A stretch of 64,000 bases of DNA, taken from contig NZ_JAFMZZ010000001.1 in assembly GCF_017356245.1 (NCBI RefSeq), positions 62,599-126,598 on the forward strand, in the 5' to 3' direction. The notes under the pieces were generated by a model. It saw only the letters and a program-made list of their open reading frames with translations. It ran no database searches and had not been told where the DNA came from. The position numbers were made by a program, and so were the translations under genes. Positions 42,224 to 51,033 of this stretch are shown here, piece after piece. The DNA comes from Bordetella petrii. GTDB taxonomy: Bacteria > Pseudomonadota > Gammaproteobacteria > Burkholderiales > Burkholderiaceae_B. Numbering within the stretch: the first letter of the stretch is position 1; every line of letters begins with the position of its first letter.

Positions 42224-43426
42224 GTGAAGATCGTGAATATCGAGACCCTGGCGTGCGATGCGGGGTGGCGCAATTACCACTTCCTCAAGATCCAGACCGA
42301 CGAAGGTATCGTGGGCTGGAGCGAGTACGACGAAGGGTTCGGCTCGCCCGGGGTAAGCGCGGTCATCGCGCAATTGGCGCAAGGCCTGGTCGGGCAGCCC
42401 GTGCCTGGCCCGCAGCGCTTCTATGCCGAGGCCTACTGCCGCACCCGGCCCGCCGCCGGCGGGGTGGTGGGCGAGGGCATCGGCGCACTCGAAAATGCCC
42501 TGCTCGATGTCCGCGCGAAAGCGCTGGGCGTGCCATGCCACGAATTGCTGGGCGGCAAGGTGCGCGACAAGCTGCGCGTCTACTGGTCGCACTGCCCGGC
42601 GTGGCGCATCAACCATCCCAAGTACTTCGGCCCCGCCGTCACCGGGCTGGACGGGGTCAAGGCCATGGGCGCCGAGGCGCGCGAGCGCGGGTTCACCGCG
42701 CTGAAGACCAACCTGTTCCTGTTCGACGACGGGCCCGCGCACGCGTGGCGGCCCGGCTTCGCCGCGCCGTTCTACCCCGAACTGAACGTCGAGCGGCGCC
42801 TGATACGCAACTTGCGCGACAACCTCGAGGCGCTGCGTGACGGCGCGGGCCCCGACATGGATATCCTGCTGGATCTCAATTTCAATGCCAGGACCGAGGG
42901 CTATCTCAAGTTGCTGCGCTCCATTTCCGACCTGGACCTGTTCTGGGTGGAGATCGACAGCTACAGCCCGGATGCGCTGGCCTACATCCGCCAGCACAGT
43001 CCGCATCCCGTCAGTTCCTGCGAGACGCTGTTCGGCACCCGCGAGTTTCTGCCTTTCCTGCGCGCCAACGCGGTGGATGTGGCCATCGTGGACGCGGTAT
43101 GGAACGGCGTATGGCAATCGATGAAGATCGCCGACCTGGCCGAGACCCACGAAGTGAACGTGGCGCCGCACAACTTCTACGGCCACCTGTGCACGTTCAT
43201 GAACGCGCATTTCGCCTGCGCGGTGCCCAACTTCCGCATCATGGAAACCGACGTCGACCGGCTGGCCTGGGACGACGAGCTGTTCACCCATGCGCCCGAA
43301 TACCGAGACGGGCACCTGATTGTGCCGGATCGGCCAGGGTGGGGCACCGACCCCATCGAAGAGGCGCTGCGCGCGCATCCGCCCAAGGCCGGCGGCGGAT
43401 TGATACAGCCGCGCCCGCGGCACTGA
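42224..43426 (+). CDS. Mandelate racemase/muconate lactonizing enzyme family protein (enolase superfamily)
   Basis: 400 residues from GTG 42224, supported by AAGGAGG. An N-terminal capping domain precedes the barrel. The barrel Lys motif is GFTALKTNLF (K-x-N, near 160-169) where mandelate racemases have K-x-K. Metal ligands appear as DILLDLNFNA (near 210-219), FWVEIDSY (Glu near 241) and SCETLFG (Glu near 267); VDAVWNG and VAPHNFYGHL give the His/Asp dyad (His near 314). Most such enzymes dehydrate or epimerise sugar acids, but the variant Lys motif leaves the substrate open. First gene of a seven-gene operon. Confidence 0.9.
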   Translation: MKIVNIETLACDAGWRNYHFLKIQTDEGIVGWSEYDEGFGSPGVSAVIAQLAQGLVGQPVPGPQRFYAEAYCRTRPAAGGVVGEGIGALENALLDVRAKALGVPCHELLGGKVRDKLRVYWSHCPAWRINHPKYFGPAVTGLDGVKAMGAEARERGFTALKTNLFLFDDGPAHAWRPGFAAPFYPELNVERRLIRNLRDNLEALRDGAGPDMDILLDLNFNARTEGYLKLLRSISDLDLFWVEIDSYSPDALAYIRQHSPHPVSSCETLFGTREFLPFLRANAVDVAIVDAVWNGVWQSMKIADLAETHEVNVAPHNFYGHLCTFMNAHFACAVPNFRIMETDVDRLAWDDELFTHAPEYRDGHLIVPDRPGWGTDPIEEALRAHPPKAGGGLIQPRPRH

Positions 43427-43477
43427 CCTCCGGGGGCCGCGACCGGCCGCCTTTACTCACGCAAGGAGACAAGCATC

Positions 43478-43819
43478 ATGATGAACAACTGGAGCGACAC
43501 GCTGACCAATCTGCGCAAGGCGGCTGGCGCCTTTGCCGACGCCAACCCGCCCGTGGTGGGCGCTTACCGCGGCTTGAACGAAGCCCTGGGCAAGGGCCAG
43601 GCGCTGGACGCCAAGACGCGCGAGCTGATCGCGCTGGCGGTGGCGGTGACCACCCGCTGCGACGGCTGCATCTCGTCGCACGCGTCCGCGGCGCAGCAAG
43701 CCGGCGCCACGGCCGAAGAAGTGGCCGAGGCGCTGGGCACCGCGGTCGCCCTCAACGCCGGCGCCGCCTATGTGTACTCGGTGCGCGCGCTCGAGGCCTT
43801 CGGCCAGTTCCAGCGCTGA
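43478..43819 (+). CDS. Carboxymuconolactone decarboxylase/AhpD-like protein
   Basis: 113 residues. The AhpD-type motif is TTRCDGCISSHASAAQQAGA (Cys near 67 and 70, His near 74), followed by EEVAEALGTAVALNAGAAYVY. The CxxCxxxH form points to a redox-active alkylhydroperoxidase-like protein more than a true lactone decarboxylase. It lies 51 bp after the MR/MLE gene. Similar small proteins are frequent in catabolic operons, with unknown function. Confidence 0.9.
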   Translation: MMNNWSDTLTNLRKAAGAFADANPPVVGAYRGLNEALGKGQALDAKTRELIALAVAVTTRCDGCISSHASAAQQAGATAEEVAEALGTAVALNAGAAYVYSVRALEAFGQFQR

Positions 43820-43887
43820 CCGGGAGCCGGGCCCTTATCCCCATAACCCACAACCGCCCCGCATGCACGGCGGCGGAGGAGACATCC

Positions 43888-44859
43888 ATGAATACTGTTG
43901 TGCGCCGCCGCGGCGGCCTGCTGTTATCGCTGTTGATGATGGGACTGGCGCCGCTCGGCGCACACGCCGCCTGGCCCGAGGACAAGCCGATCCGCATGAT
44001 CGTGCCGTACACCGCCGGCGGCGCGTCCGATACGCTGGGCCGCATGATCGCCGCGCGCCTGACCGAAAGCCTGAAGCAGACAGTCGTGGTTGAAAACAAG
44101 CCCGGCGCCGGCAGCATGCTGGGTTCGCAGTACGTGGCCCGCGCCGAGCCGGACGGCTACACCTTCCTGCTGGGCAGCATCTCCAACGTGCTCAACAATT
44201 TCTTTTATAAAGAACCGCTGTACGACCTGCGCAAAGACCTGGCGCCCGTGGCGCAGGTGACCTCGGTGCCGAATTACCTGGCGGTGGGCAACAAGGTGCC
44301 GGCGCACACGCTCGCCGAACTGATCGAACTGGCCAGGCGCAAGCCTGAATCGCTGAGCTGCTCGACCTCGGGCGTGGGCTCGTCGCCCTATCTGTCGTGC
44401 GAACTGTTCAAGGTCCTGTCGGGCGCGCAGATCATCAATGTGCCGTTCAAGGGCGGCACCCAGGCGATCCAGTCGGTGATCGGCGGACAATCCACGATGT
44501 TCTTCGCCAACGAGGCGCTGCCTTACATCTCGGCGGGGCAGGTGCGCGTGCTGGGCGTCACCACGCCGAAGCGGTCCAGCTATCTGCCCGACGTGCCGGC
44601 CATCGGCGAAGCCCTGCCCGGCTATGACGTGACGGCCTGGTACGGCGTGTGGGCGCCGGCTGGCACGCCCAAGCCCGTGCTGGAACGGGTCAGCGCCGAC
44701 ATCAACGCCATGCTGCAGACCGACGGGGTGCGCAAGACGCTGACTGCCCTGGGCGCCGAAGCCGCCGGCTCCACGCCCGAAGCCTTCGGCAAGTATGTCG
44801 AGGCGGAAATGCAGCGCTGGCAGAGCCTGACCCGGAAAATGAAGGTCGTGCCGCAATGA
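43888..44859 (+). CDS. Bug family (TctC-type) periplasmic solute-binding protein
   Basis: 323 residues from ATG 43888, preceded by GGAGGAGA. Signal peptide about residues 1-26 (LLLSLLMMGLAPLGAHA). Bug motifs: IRMIVPYTAGGASDTLGR, VVENKPGAGSMLGSQ, EPDGYTFLLG and CSTSGVGSSPYLSC. Its stop overlaps the start of the acyl-CoA ligase (ATGA), an unusually tight link between solute binding and intracellular activation that suggests both handle the same acid. Confidence 0.93.
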   Translation: MNTVVRRRGGLLLSLLMMGLAPLGAHAAWPEDKPIRMIVPYTAGGASDTLGRMIAARLTESLKQTVVVENKPGAGSMLGSQYVARAEPDGYTFLLGSISNVLNNFFYKEPLYDLRKDLAPVAQVTSVPNYLAVGNKVPAHTLAELIELARRKPESLSCSTSGVGSSPYLSCELFKVLSGAQIINVPFKGGTQAIQSVIGGQSTMFFANEALPYISAGQVRVLGVTTPKRSSYLPDVPAIGEALPGYDVTAWYGVWAPAGTPKPVLERVSADINAMLQTDGVRKTLTALGAEAAGSTPEAFGKYVEAEMQRWQSLTRKMKVVPQ

Positions 44860-46370
44860 CGGCGCCCGCGCCGAGCAGGCTGGCCGACTGCCTGGCCCAT
44901 TGGGCACGCGCAACCCCCGCGCGGCCGGCGCTGTCCGATGCGAATGTCGCCTGGACCTACGCCGAGTTGGCGCAGCGCGTGCGGGACGCCGAAACGTTTT
45001 TGCGCGATCTCGGCCTGCGGGCGGGCGAGCGTGTGATGCTGGTCGGCGAAAACGGCGCGGCGCTGGCTGCGCTGATCCTGGCGGCAGGCCGGCTCGACTT
45101 GTGGGCCGTACTGGAGAACGCGCGCCGCGCGCCGCTGGAAGTCGACGCGGTGGCGGGCCTGGCGCAGCCGCGCCGCGTGCTGTATGCGCTGGACACGTCG
45201 CCCGATGCTGGCGCCCATGCCCGTCGCCGCGGCGCGCAGCAGCACGCCACCCCGTTCGGCGCGGTGGCGGCCGGCCCGGCCGATGCGGCCAGCACCGCCG
45301 AGCCCGTCCACGCCGACCCCGGCCGGCAGGTGGCCACCCTGATCTACACCACGGGCAGCACCGGCACGCCCAAGGGCGTGATGCTGACGCACGCCAATCT
45401 GCTGCACATCGGCAATCTGATGCGCACCTTGCGCTCTGTCACGCCCGACGACCGGGTGTACGGCGTGCTGCCCATCACGCATGTCATGGGGCTGTCCTCG
45501 GGCCTGGTCGGCACGTTGCGCTCGGGCGCGCATATCCGGCTGGTGGCGCGCTTCGACCCGCAGGCCTGCCTGCGCGCGCTGCGGGAAGAAGGCATCACCA
45601 TCCTGCAGGGCGCGCCCGCCATGTTCGCGCGCCTGGTGCAGGCCGCCGGGCCGGATGGGCTGCCGGGGCCGGCGCTGCGCTTCATCGCCGCCGGCGGCGC
45701 GCCGCTGGATCCGACCTTGCGCGCGCAGGCGCAGGCGCTGTTTCGCCTGCCGCTGCACAATGGCTATGGCTTGACCGAGGCCTCGGGCACGTGCTGGACC
45801 CGGCTGGAAGACGCCGATCCGGGCACTTCGGTGGGGCCGCCCACGCCCGGCATGAGCGTGCGCATTTGCGATCGCGATGGGCGCGAACTGCCCGACGGCG
45901 CCGAGGGCGAACTGTGGCTGCGCGGGCCGAACGTCATGCAAGGCTATTTCCGGGCGCCCGAGCAGACCGCCGCGGTGATGCGCCCGGACGGATGGTTCAA
46001 CAGCCAGGACCTGGCGCGCCGCCTGCCGGACGGACGCATCGAGATCGTGGGCCGCACCAAAGACCTGATCATCCGTTCGGGCTTCAACGTTTCGCCGCTG
46101 GAAGTCGAGCAGGCCCTCAACAGCCATGCCGATGTGCAGCTGTCGGCCGTATTCGGCCATGCGATCGCCGGCAACGAAGAGATCGTGGCGGTGGTCGAGC
46201 CGGCGCCTGGCGCGCAGCCGCGCGAGGCCGCGTTGCGCGCCCACCTGGCCGAACGCCTGTCGCCCTACAAGCGGCCCGGACGCATTCTGTTCGTGGCGGC
46301 GCTGCCGGTGGCGCCCAACGGAAAAGTCCTGAAACCCCAGTTACTGCAACAGATAGGAGACATGCTATGA
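44856..46370 (+). CDS. AMP-dependent acyl-CoA synthetase/ligase
   Basis: 504 residues. P-loop ATLIYTTGSTGTPKGVMLTHAN near 160-181, NGYGLTEASGTCW near 302, and FNSQDLARRLPDGRIEIVGRTKDLIIRSGFNVSP near 383-416; catalytic Lys in VAPNGKVLKPQLL near the C-terminus. It forms acyl-CoA from an organic acid through acyl-AMP. The stop overlaps the enoyl-CoA hydratase start. It is only distantly like the ligase at 35073, so the two probably act on different acids or at different stages. Confidence 0.92.
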   Translation: MTAPAPSRLADCLAHWARATPARPALSDANVAWTYAELAQRVRDAETFLRDLGLRAGERVMLVGENGAALAALILAAGRLDLWAVLENARRAPLEVDAVAGLAQPRRVLYALDTSPDAGAHARRRGAQQHATPFGAVAAGPADAASTAEPVHADPGRQVATLIYTTGSTGTPKGVMLTHANLLHIGNLMRTLRSVTPDDRVYGVLPITHVMGLSSGLVGTLRSGAHIRLVARFDPQACLRALREEGITILQGAPAMFARLVQAAGPDGLPGPALRFIAAGGAPLDPTLRAQAQALFRLPLHNGYGLTEASGTCWTRLEDADPGTSVGPPTPGMSVRICDRDGRELPDGAEGELWLRGPNVMQGYFRAPEQTAAVMRPDGWFNSQDLARRLPDGRIEIVGRTKDLIIRSGFNVSPLEVEQALNSHADVQLSAVFGHAIAGNEEIVAVVEPAPGAQPREAALRAHLAERLSPYKRPGRILFVAALPVAPNGKVLKPQLLQQIGDML

Positions 46371-47113
46371 GCGAGGCGGTGACATACGAATCGCGGGACG
46401 GTATCGCCGTCATTACCATCAACCGTCCCGATCGGCTCAATGCCATCGGACCCGAGGTCGAGGCGGGCCTGGCCGACGCATGGCGGCGGCTCAACGACAG
46501 CCCTGACGACCGCGTCGGCATTCTTACCGCCGCCGGCACCCGGGCCTTTTCCTCCGGCCGCGACCGCGATGCCCAGAGTCCGCCCGACTATCGCAGCTTC
46601 ACGCCCAATGTGGGCGTGGCGCTGGACAAGCCGCTGATCGCCGCGGTAAGCGGCTGGTGCGTGGGGGGCGCGCTGGTGCTGGTGGCCATGTGCGACCTGT
46701 GCGTAGCCACCCGCGACGCCCGCTTCACCTATCCGGAGCCCAAGCTGGGCTTCGCCGGCGGCATGATCGCCTCGCTGGCCGCGCGCATCCCGCACAAAGT
46801 GGCGATGGAGCTCATGCTGCTGGGCGAAGTGGTGGACGCCCAGCGCGCCTACGAAGTCGGCCTGGTCAACCGGCTGGCCGAGCCCGGCGCGCACCTGGAG
46901 GAAGCCATGAAGCTGGCGCGGCGCCTGGCCGCCAATGCGCCGCTGGTGATGGCCATGCTCAAGCGTTTCGCCGCCGCCACCGTGCCGCAGAGTCCGGTGG
47001 AAACGGCTGGCCTGGCCTGGCGCGAAACCGAGCAGGTGTTCCGCAGCGCCGATTACCAGGAGGGGCTGGCCAGTTTCCGCGACAAGCGCGATCCGCGTTT
47101 CGCCGGCCGCTGA
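46367..47113 (+). CDS. Enoyl-CoA hydratase/isomerase family protein
   Basis: 248 residues. Crotonase features: ITINRPDRLNAIG near 16-28, the oxyanion-hole TRAFSSGRDRD near 59-69 and WCVGGALVLVAMCDLCVA near 95-112. The Glu of TYPEPKLGFAGG near 120-131 corresponds to one catalytic Glu of crotonase. It could hydrate an unsaturated acyl-CoA made by the adjacent ligase. The start overlaps the ligase stop by 4 nt. Confidence 0.9.
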   Translation: MSEAVTYESRDGIAVITINRPDRLNAIGPEVEAGLADAWRRLNDSPDDRVGILTAAGTRAFSSGRDRDAQSPPDYRSFTPNVGVALDKPLIAAVSGWCVGGALVLVAMCDLCVATRDARFTYPEPKLGFAGGMIASLAARIPHKVAMELMLLGEVVDAQRAYEVGLVNRLAEPGAHLEEAMKLARRLAANAPLVMAMLKRFAAATVPQSPVETAGLAWRETEQVFRSADYQEGLASFRDKRDPRFAGR

Positions 47114-47203
47114 GGCTACGCTGTAGCCTGGCGGCCATCCCCGCATATGCCGGCCGTCGGCCGCCTGAAACGGCCGCCGGCCACAACCCACAAGGAGGTA
47201 GCC

Positions 47204-48196
47204 ATGACTTTTGCGGCGCTGATGCTGACGCAGCAGGACAAGACCACGCGCGCCGGACTGGCGCGCGTCGAGCGCGCGCAGTTGCCCGAGGGCGAGGTGA
47301 CGGTGCGCGTGCAGTATTCCACGCTCAACTACAAGGACGCGCTGGCGATCACCGGCAAGGCGCCGGTGGTGCGGCAGTTCCCGATGGTGCCGGGCATCGA
47401 CTTCGCCGGCGTGGTCGACCATTCCGACGATCCCGGCTTCGCGCCAGGCGACGCGGTGCTGCTGAACGGCTGGGGCCTGGGCGAGACGCGCTGGGGCGGA
47501 CTGGCAGGCTATGCCCGGGTGCCCGCCAAATGGCTGCAGCACGTGCCGCGGGGCCTGACGCCGCGGCGCTGCATGATGCTGGGCACGGCCGGCTACACCG
47601 CCATGCTGTGCGTGCGCCGGCTCGAGGCGCTGGGCGTGCGCCCGGACGGCGGACCGGTGCTGGTGACGGGCGCCAACGGCGGCGTGGGCAGCGCCGCCAT
47701 CGTGCTGCTGGCGCGGCGCGGCTACGAGGTCGTGGCCAGCACGGGGCGCACCGATGCGCACGAGCGGCTGAAGGGCCTGGGAGCGCTGCGCATTATCGAC
47801 CGCGCGCAGCTTTCCGAGCCCGGCAAGCCTTTGCAGAAAGAAGCCTGGGCGGCCGTGGTCGACAGTGTGGGCAGCCACACCCTGGCCAACGCGTGCGCCG
47901 CTATGCGCTATGGCGGCGTGGCCGCCGCCTGCGGCCTGGCTCAGGGGATGGACCTGCCGGCGACGGTTGCGCCATTCATCCTGCGCGGCGTGACGCTGGC
48001 CGGCGTCGACAGCGTGTATGCGCCCATGGCCCAGCGCCAGGCCGCGTGGGAAGACCTGGCGGCCAGCCTGCCGGGCGAACAGATCGACGCCATGGCCGAA
48101 GAGGTGCCGCTGGATCGCGTCGCCGACTACGCCGCGCCGCTTTTGGCCGGCCAGTTGCCGCACGGCCGGGTGCTGGTGCGCGTGGATGCATCCTGA
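47204..48196 (+). CDS. Zinc-free MDR reductase of the YhdH/AcuI family (acrylyl-CoA reductase-like)
   Basis: 330 residues; ATG 47204 follows AAGGAGG. MDR fold with YSTLNYKDALAITGKAPVVR and VPGIDFAGVV at the N-terminus, both typical of YhdH/AcuI, and the NADPH loop VTGANGGVGSAAIVLLARRGYEV near 149-171. No structural or catalytic zinc Cys sets are seen. AcuI reduces acryloyl-CoA to propionyl-CoA. In this operon it would reduce an enoyl-CoA downstream of the ligase and hydratase. Stop and next start overlap (TGATG). Confidence 0.9.
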   Translation: MTFAALMLTQQDKTTRAGLARVERAQLPEGEVTVRVQYSTLNYKDALAITGKAPVVRQFPMVPGIDFAGVVDHSDDPGFAPGDAVLLNGWGLGETRWGGLAGYARVPAKWLQHVPRGLTPRRCMMLGTAGYTAMLCVRRLEALGVRPDGGPVLVTGANGGVGSAAIVLLARRGYEVVASTGRTDAHERLKGLGALRIIDRAQLSEPGKPLQKEAWAAVVDSVGSHTLANACAAMRYGGVAAACGLAQGMDLPATVAPFILRGVTLAGVDSVYAPMAQRQAAWEDLAASLPGEQIDAMAEEVPLDRVADYAAPLLAGQLPHGRVLVRVDAS

Positions 48197-48807
48197 TGTC
48201 CGCCCATCCGCAGCGGTTGCGCGACTTCATCGCCCGTGCCACGCGCCTGGCCGACCAGCACGGTTCGGCGGGCATGGCCGGCGCGGCGCTGCAGGACGCG
48301 TTGGCCGCACTGGTGGCGCGGGACGACTGGCTGCCCGACTGCTGCGCGGTCCCGCATCCCGACCACTATCAGCAATACCTGCTGCATTGCGATCCGCTGG
48401 AGCGTTTCAGCCTGCTGAGCTTTGTGTGGGGGCCGGGCCAGTCCACGCCGGTGCATGACCACACCGTGTGGGGCTACGTAGGCATGCTGCGGGGCAGCGA
48501 GTTCAGCCAGCGCTACCGCGCCGCGCCGCCCGGCTATGCCCCGAACGGCCCGCCGGCGGCCTTGCAGCCCGGGCAGATCGAGGTGCTGTCGCCGGCCGAA
48601 GGCGACATTCATCGGGTATGGAACGCCCACGCCGATGCGGTGTCGATCAGCGTGCATCTGTACGGCGGCAATATCGGCGCGGTGGCCCGGCACGTGTACG
48701 ACCCGGACACGGGGCGGGTCACGCCGTTCGTGTCAGGCTATTCCAGCGCCTGGCTGCCCAATTTGTGGGACCGTTCGGCCGAAGTCCGCCAGGCGCTGGA
48801 CCGCTGA
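48196..48807 (+). CDS. Cysteine dioxygenase-like thiol dioxygenase (cupin)
   Basis: 203 residues. The iron-binding H-x-H is in STPVHDHTVWGYVGMLRGSE near 88-93 and the third His in EGDIHRVWNAHAD near 140. This is the pattern of bacterial cysteine/3-mercaptopropionate/mercaptosuccinate dioxygenases, which oxidise a thiol to a sulfinate. The upstream AcuI-like reductase, ligase and hydratase suit a three-carbon acid, so a 3-mercaptopropionate- or mercaptosuccinate-like substrate is an attractive inference. It is the last gene of the operon and converges on moeA. Confidence 0.87.
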   Translation: MSAHPQRLRDFIARATRLADQHGSAGMAGAALQDALAALVARDDWLPDCCAVPHPDHYQQYLLHCDPLERFSLLSFVWGPGQSTPVHDHTVWGYVGMLRGSEFSQRYRAAPPGYAPNGPPAALQPGQIEVLSPAEGDIHRVWNAHADAVSISVHLYGGNIGAVARHVYDPDTGRVTPFVSGYSSAWLPNLWDRSAEVRQALDR

Positions 48808-48816
48808 GGCCCGCGC

Positions 48817-50034
48817 CTACGCCAGCCAGTGCGCCACGTCGTAGTACGGCACGGTGTCGCCGTCCTGCACGGGCACGCCGGCGGGCAGCCGGGCCAGGCC
48901 GGTGGCCCAGGGCATGGAACTGATCACCGATGAATCCTGGTTGGGGTAGGGCACCAGTTCCGGCGCCTGGCCGGGCGGCTGGCGCCATTGCACCCGCACG
49001 AATTCCTCGCGGCTGTCCTGGCGGGGGCGATCGGTGCGCAGCGGGGCCGCGCCCACCGGCGGAAACAGCGTGGCCCGCCCTTGCATGCGCCGCACCAGCG
49101 GCGACACCAGCATGGCGTACACCGCATACACCGACACCGGATTGCCCGGCAGGCACACCACCGGCTTGCCGTCGATGTGCGCCAGCGCCACCGGCTTGCC
49201 CGGCTTCATGCGCACCTTCCACAGCGCCAGCTTGCCGCCCAGCGATTCCAGCACCGGCTTGACCAGGTCTTTCTCGCCCACCGACACGCCGCCGATGCTC
49301 AGCAGCAGGTCGCAGTCGGCCAGGATGGTGCGCACCGCCGCGCGCAGGTCGGGTTCATTGTCGCGCGCGTGCAGCACGTGCACGGCGTGCGCGCCGGTTT
49401 TCTGCACCAGGGCCGCCAGCATGGGGCCGTTGCAGTTGTAGATTTGCTGCGCCGCGCGCTCGGCGCCCGGCGGCACGAGTTCGTCGCCGGTGCTGAGGAT
49501 GCCGATGCGCAGCCGGTCGACCACCTGCACGTGCGTCAGGCCCTGCGAGGCCAGCAGCGCGATGTGCGCGGCTTCGAGCAGCGTGCCGGCCGCCAGCAGC
49601 GGCTGTCCGGCGGTGGTGTCCATGCCGCGCTTGCGCACGAACTGCCCGGCGGCCGGCGCCTGCAGGATCTGCACCCGGCCGTCGGCCTCGCGGGTGTTTT
49701 CCTGGATGACGACGGTGTCGGCCCCCGCGGGGATCAGGCTGCCCGTGAACAGGCGCGTGGCCTGGCCCGGCAGCTGCGGCTGCGGCATGTCGCCCGCATA
49801 GCAGCGCTGCTGGATGGGCAGCGCCGCATCGGGCCGGTAATCGGCATGGCGGATCGCGTAGCCGTCCATGGCGCTGTTGTCGGCGGGCGGCAGGTCGAGC
49901 GTGGCGGACATGTCAACGGCCAGCACGCGCCCCACCGCGTCGGCCAGCGTCACCAGCTGCAGGCGGTCGAGGGGTTTGGCGGCCTGCGCCAGCAGCGCCT
50001 GGGCGCGGTCGAAATCGAGCAGTTCGTCTTTCAT
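48817..50034 (-). CDS. moeA: Molybdopterin molybdotransferase
   Basis: 405 residues. Four-domain MoeA: DLPPADNSAMDGYAIRHAD near 44-62, LFTGSLIPAGADTVVIQE near 93-110, the MoCF-like domain with ILSTGDELV near 181 and SIGGVSVGEKDLV near 244, and LPGNPVSVYAVYAMLVSPLV near 293. It inserts molybdate into adenylated molybdopterin. The start overlaps the moaB stop by 4 nt. Last gene of the moaC-D-E-B-moeA operon. Confidence 0.95.
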   Translation of the reverse strand: MKDELLDFDRAQALLAQAAKPLDRLQLVTLADAVGRVLAVDMSATLDLPPADNSAMDGYAIRHADYRPDAALPIQQRCYAGDMPQPQLPGQATRLFTGSLIPAGADTVVIQENTREADGRVQILQAPAAGQFVRKRGMDTTAGQPLLAAGTLLEAAHIALLASQGLTHVQVVDRLRIGILSTGDELVPPGAERAAQQIYNCNGPMLAALVQKTGAHAVHVLHARDNEPDLRAAVRTILADCDLLLSIGGVSVGEKDLVKPVLESLGGKLALWKVRMKPGKPVALAHIDGKPVVCLPGNPVSVYAVYAMLVSPLVRRMQGRATLFPPVGAAPLRTDRPRQDSREEFVRVQWRQPPGQAPELVPYPNQDSSVISSMPWATGLARLPAGVPVQDGDTVPYYDVAHWLA

Positions 50035-50552
50035 TCGGTGGGTGCCTTGCGGAACAAGGTGGCGAAATTGCAGGGTTGGTGCGTGCTGTCGAGCTGCTCG
50101 CGCAGGATGTGCGTCCAGGCTGTCCGGCAGGCGTTGTTCGAGCCCGGCAGGCAGAAGACCAGCGTGCCGTTGGCCATGCCCGCCAGGGCGCGCGACTGGA
50201 TAGAGGAACTGCCGATCTCGGCGTACGACACCTGGCGGAACAGGGCTTCGAAGCCGGCGATTTCGCGGTCGAACAGCGGCAGCACGGCTTCGGGCACGCC
50301 ATGGCGGTGGCCGAAGCCGGTGCCGCCCGACGTGAGGATCACCTGGATGTCGGGATCGGCGATCCAGTCGCTGAGCACGCGGCGGATCTGGTACAGGTTG
50401 CTTTTGACGATGTCGCGCCGCACGCAGTTGTGGCCCGCCTGGGCCAGGCTTTCGGCCAGCAGGTTGCCCGACGTGTCGTCGCCCGCGGTGCGCGTGTCGC
50501 TGACCGTGAGCACCGCGCAGGCCAGCGGAATCGGGGGCCCCGGCGTTTTCAT
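50031..50552 (-). CDS. moaB: Molybdenum cofactor biosynthesis protein B (MoaB/MogA type)
   Basis: 173 residues. AVLTVSDTRTAGDDTSGNLL near 13-32 and ILTSGGTGFGHRHGVPEA near 71-88 are the MPT-binding motifs, followed by FCLPGSNNACRTAW. Members adenylate molybdopterin or act as its binding protein. Length and the GHRHGVPEA stretch suit MoaB more than MogA. ATG 50552 overlaps the moaE stop. Confidence 0.93.
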   Translation of the reverse strand: MKTPGPPIPLACAVLTVSDTRTAGDDTSGNLLAESLAQAGHNCVRRDIVKSNLYQIRRVLSDWIADPDIQVILTSGGTGFGHRHGVPEAVLPLFDREIAGFEALFRQVSYAEIGSSSIQSRALAGMANGTLVFCLPGSNNACRTAWTHILREQLDSTHQPCNFATLFRKAPTE

Positions 50553-51028
50553 GCCGGATCCCTGGGCGGGCCGCCGGCGTCCCATGACTGGGTGCGTTCG
50601 TGGTCGGCGTCGCGCTGCTCGACCCAGAAGCTGCGGCCGCCCGACAGGGTTTCGCGCTTCCAGAAGGGCGCGCGGGTTTTCAGGGCGTCGATCATGTATT
50701 CGCAGCCGCGGAAGGCGTCGCCGCGGTGCGCGCTGGCGGCCGCCACGAACACGATTTGCGCGCTGCGCGACAGCGCGCCCACCCGGTGGGCGATGGCGGT
50801 GCCGGCCAGGTTCCAGCGCTGCCGCGCCGTGGCGGCGATGTCGTGCAGTTCGCGCTCGCACATGCCCGGATAGTGTTCGAGGTACAGGGTTTCGGTGGCC
50901 TGCCCGGGCGCGAAATCGCGGACATAGCCGGTGAAGGTGACGATGGCGCCGGCCTCGGCGCCGACCTGTTCGCGCAGGCGCGCCAGCAGGGCCGCGCTGT
51001 CGAAGTCGGCTTCCTGGACGATGATCAT
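50549..51028 (-). CDS. moaE: Molybdopterin synthase catalytic subunit
   Basis: 159 residues. GAIVTFTGYVRDF near 27-39, LYLEHYPGMCERELH near 48-62 and VFVAAASAHRGDAFRGCEYMIDALKTRAPFWKRE near 92-125 cover the substrate-binding Arg and Lys of MoaE. It forms the dithiolene of molybdopterin with sulfur from MoaD. 5 bp separate it from moaD. Confidence 0.95.
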   Translation of the reverse strand: MIIVQEADFDSAALLARLREQVGAEAGAIVTFTGYVRDFAPGQATETLYLEHYPGMCERELHDIAATARQRWNLAGTAIAHRVGALSRSAQIVFVAAASAHRGDAFRGCEYMIDALKTRAPFWKRETLSGGRSFWVEQRDADHERTQSWDAGGPPRDPA

Positions 51029-51033
51029 GGCGT

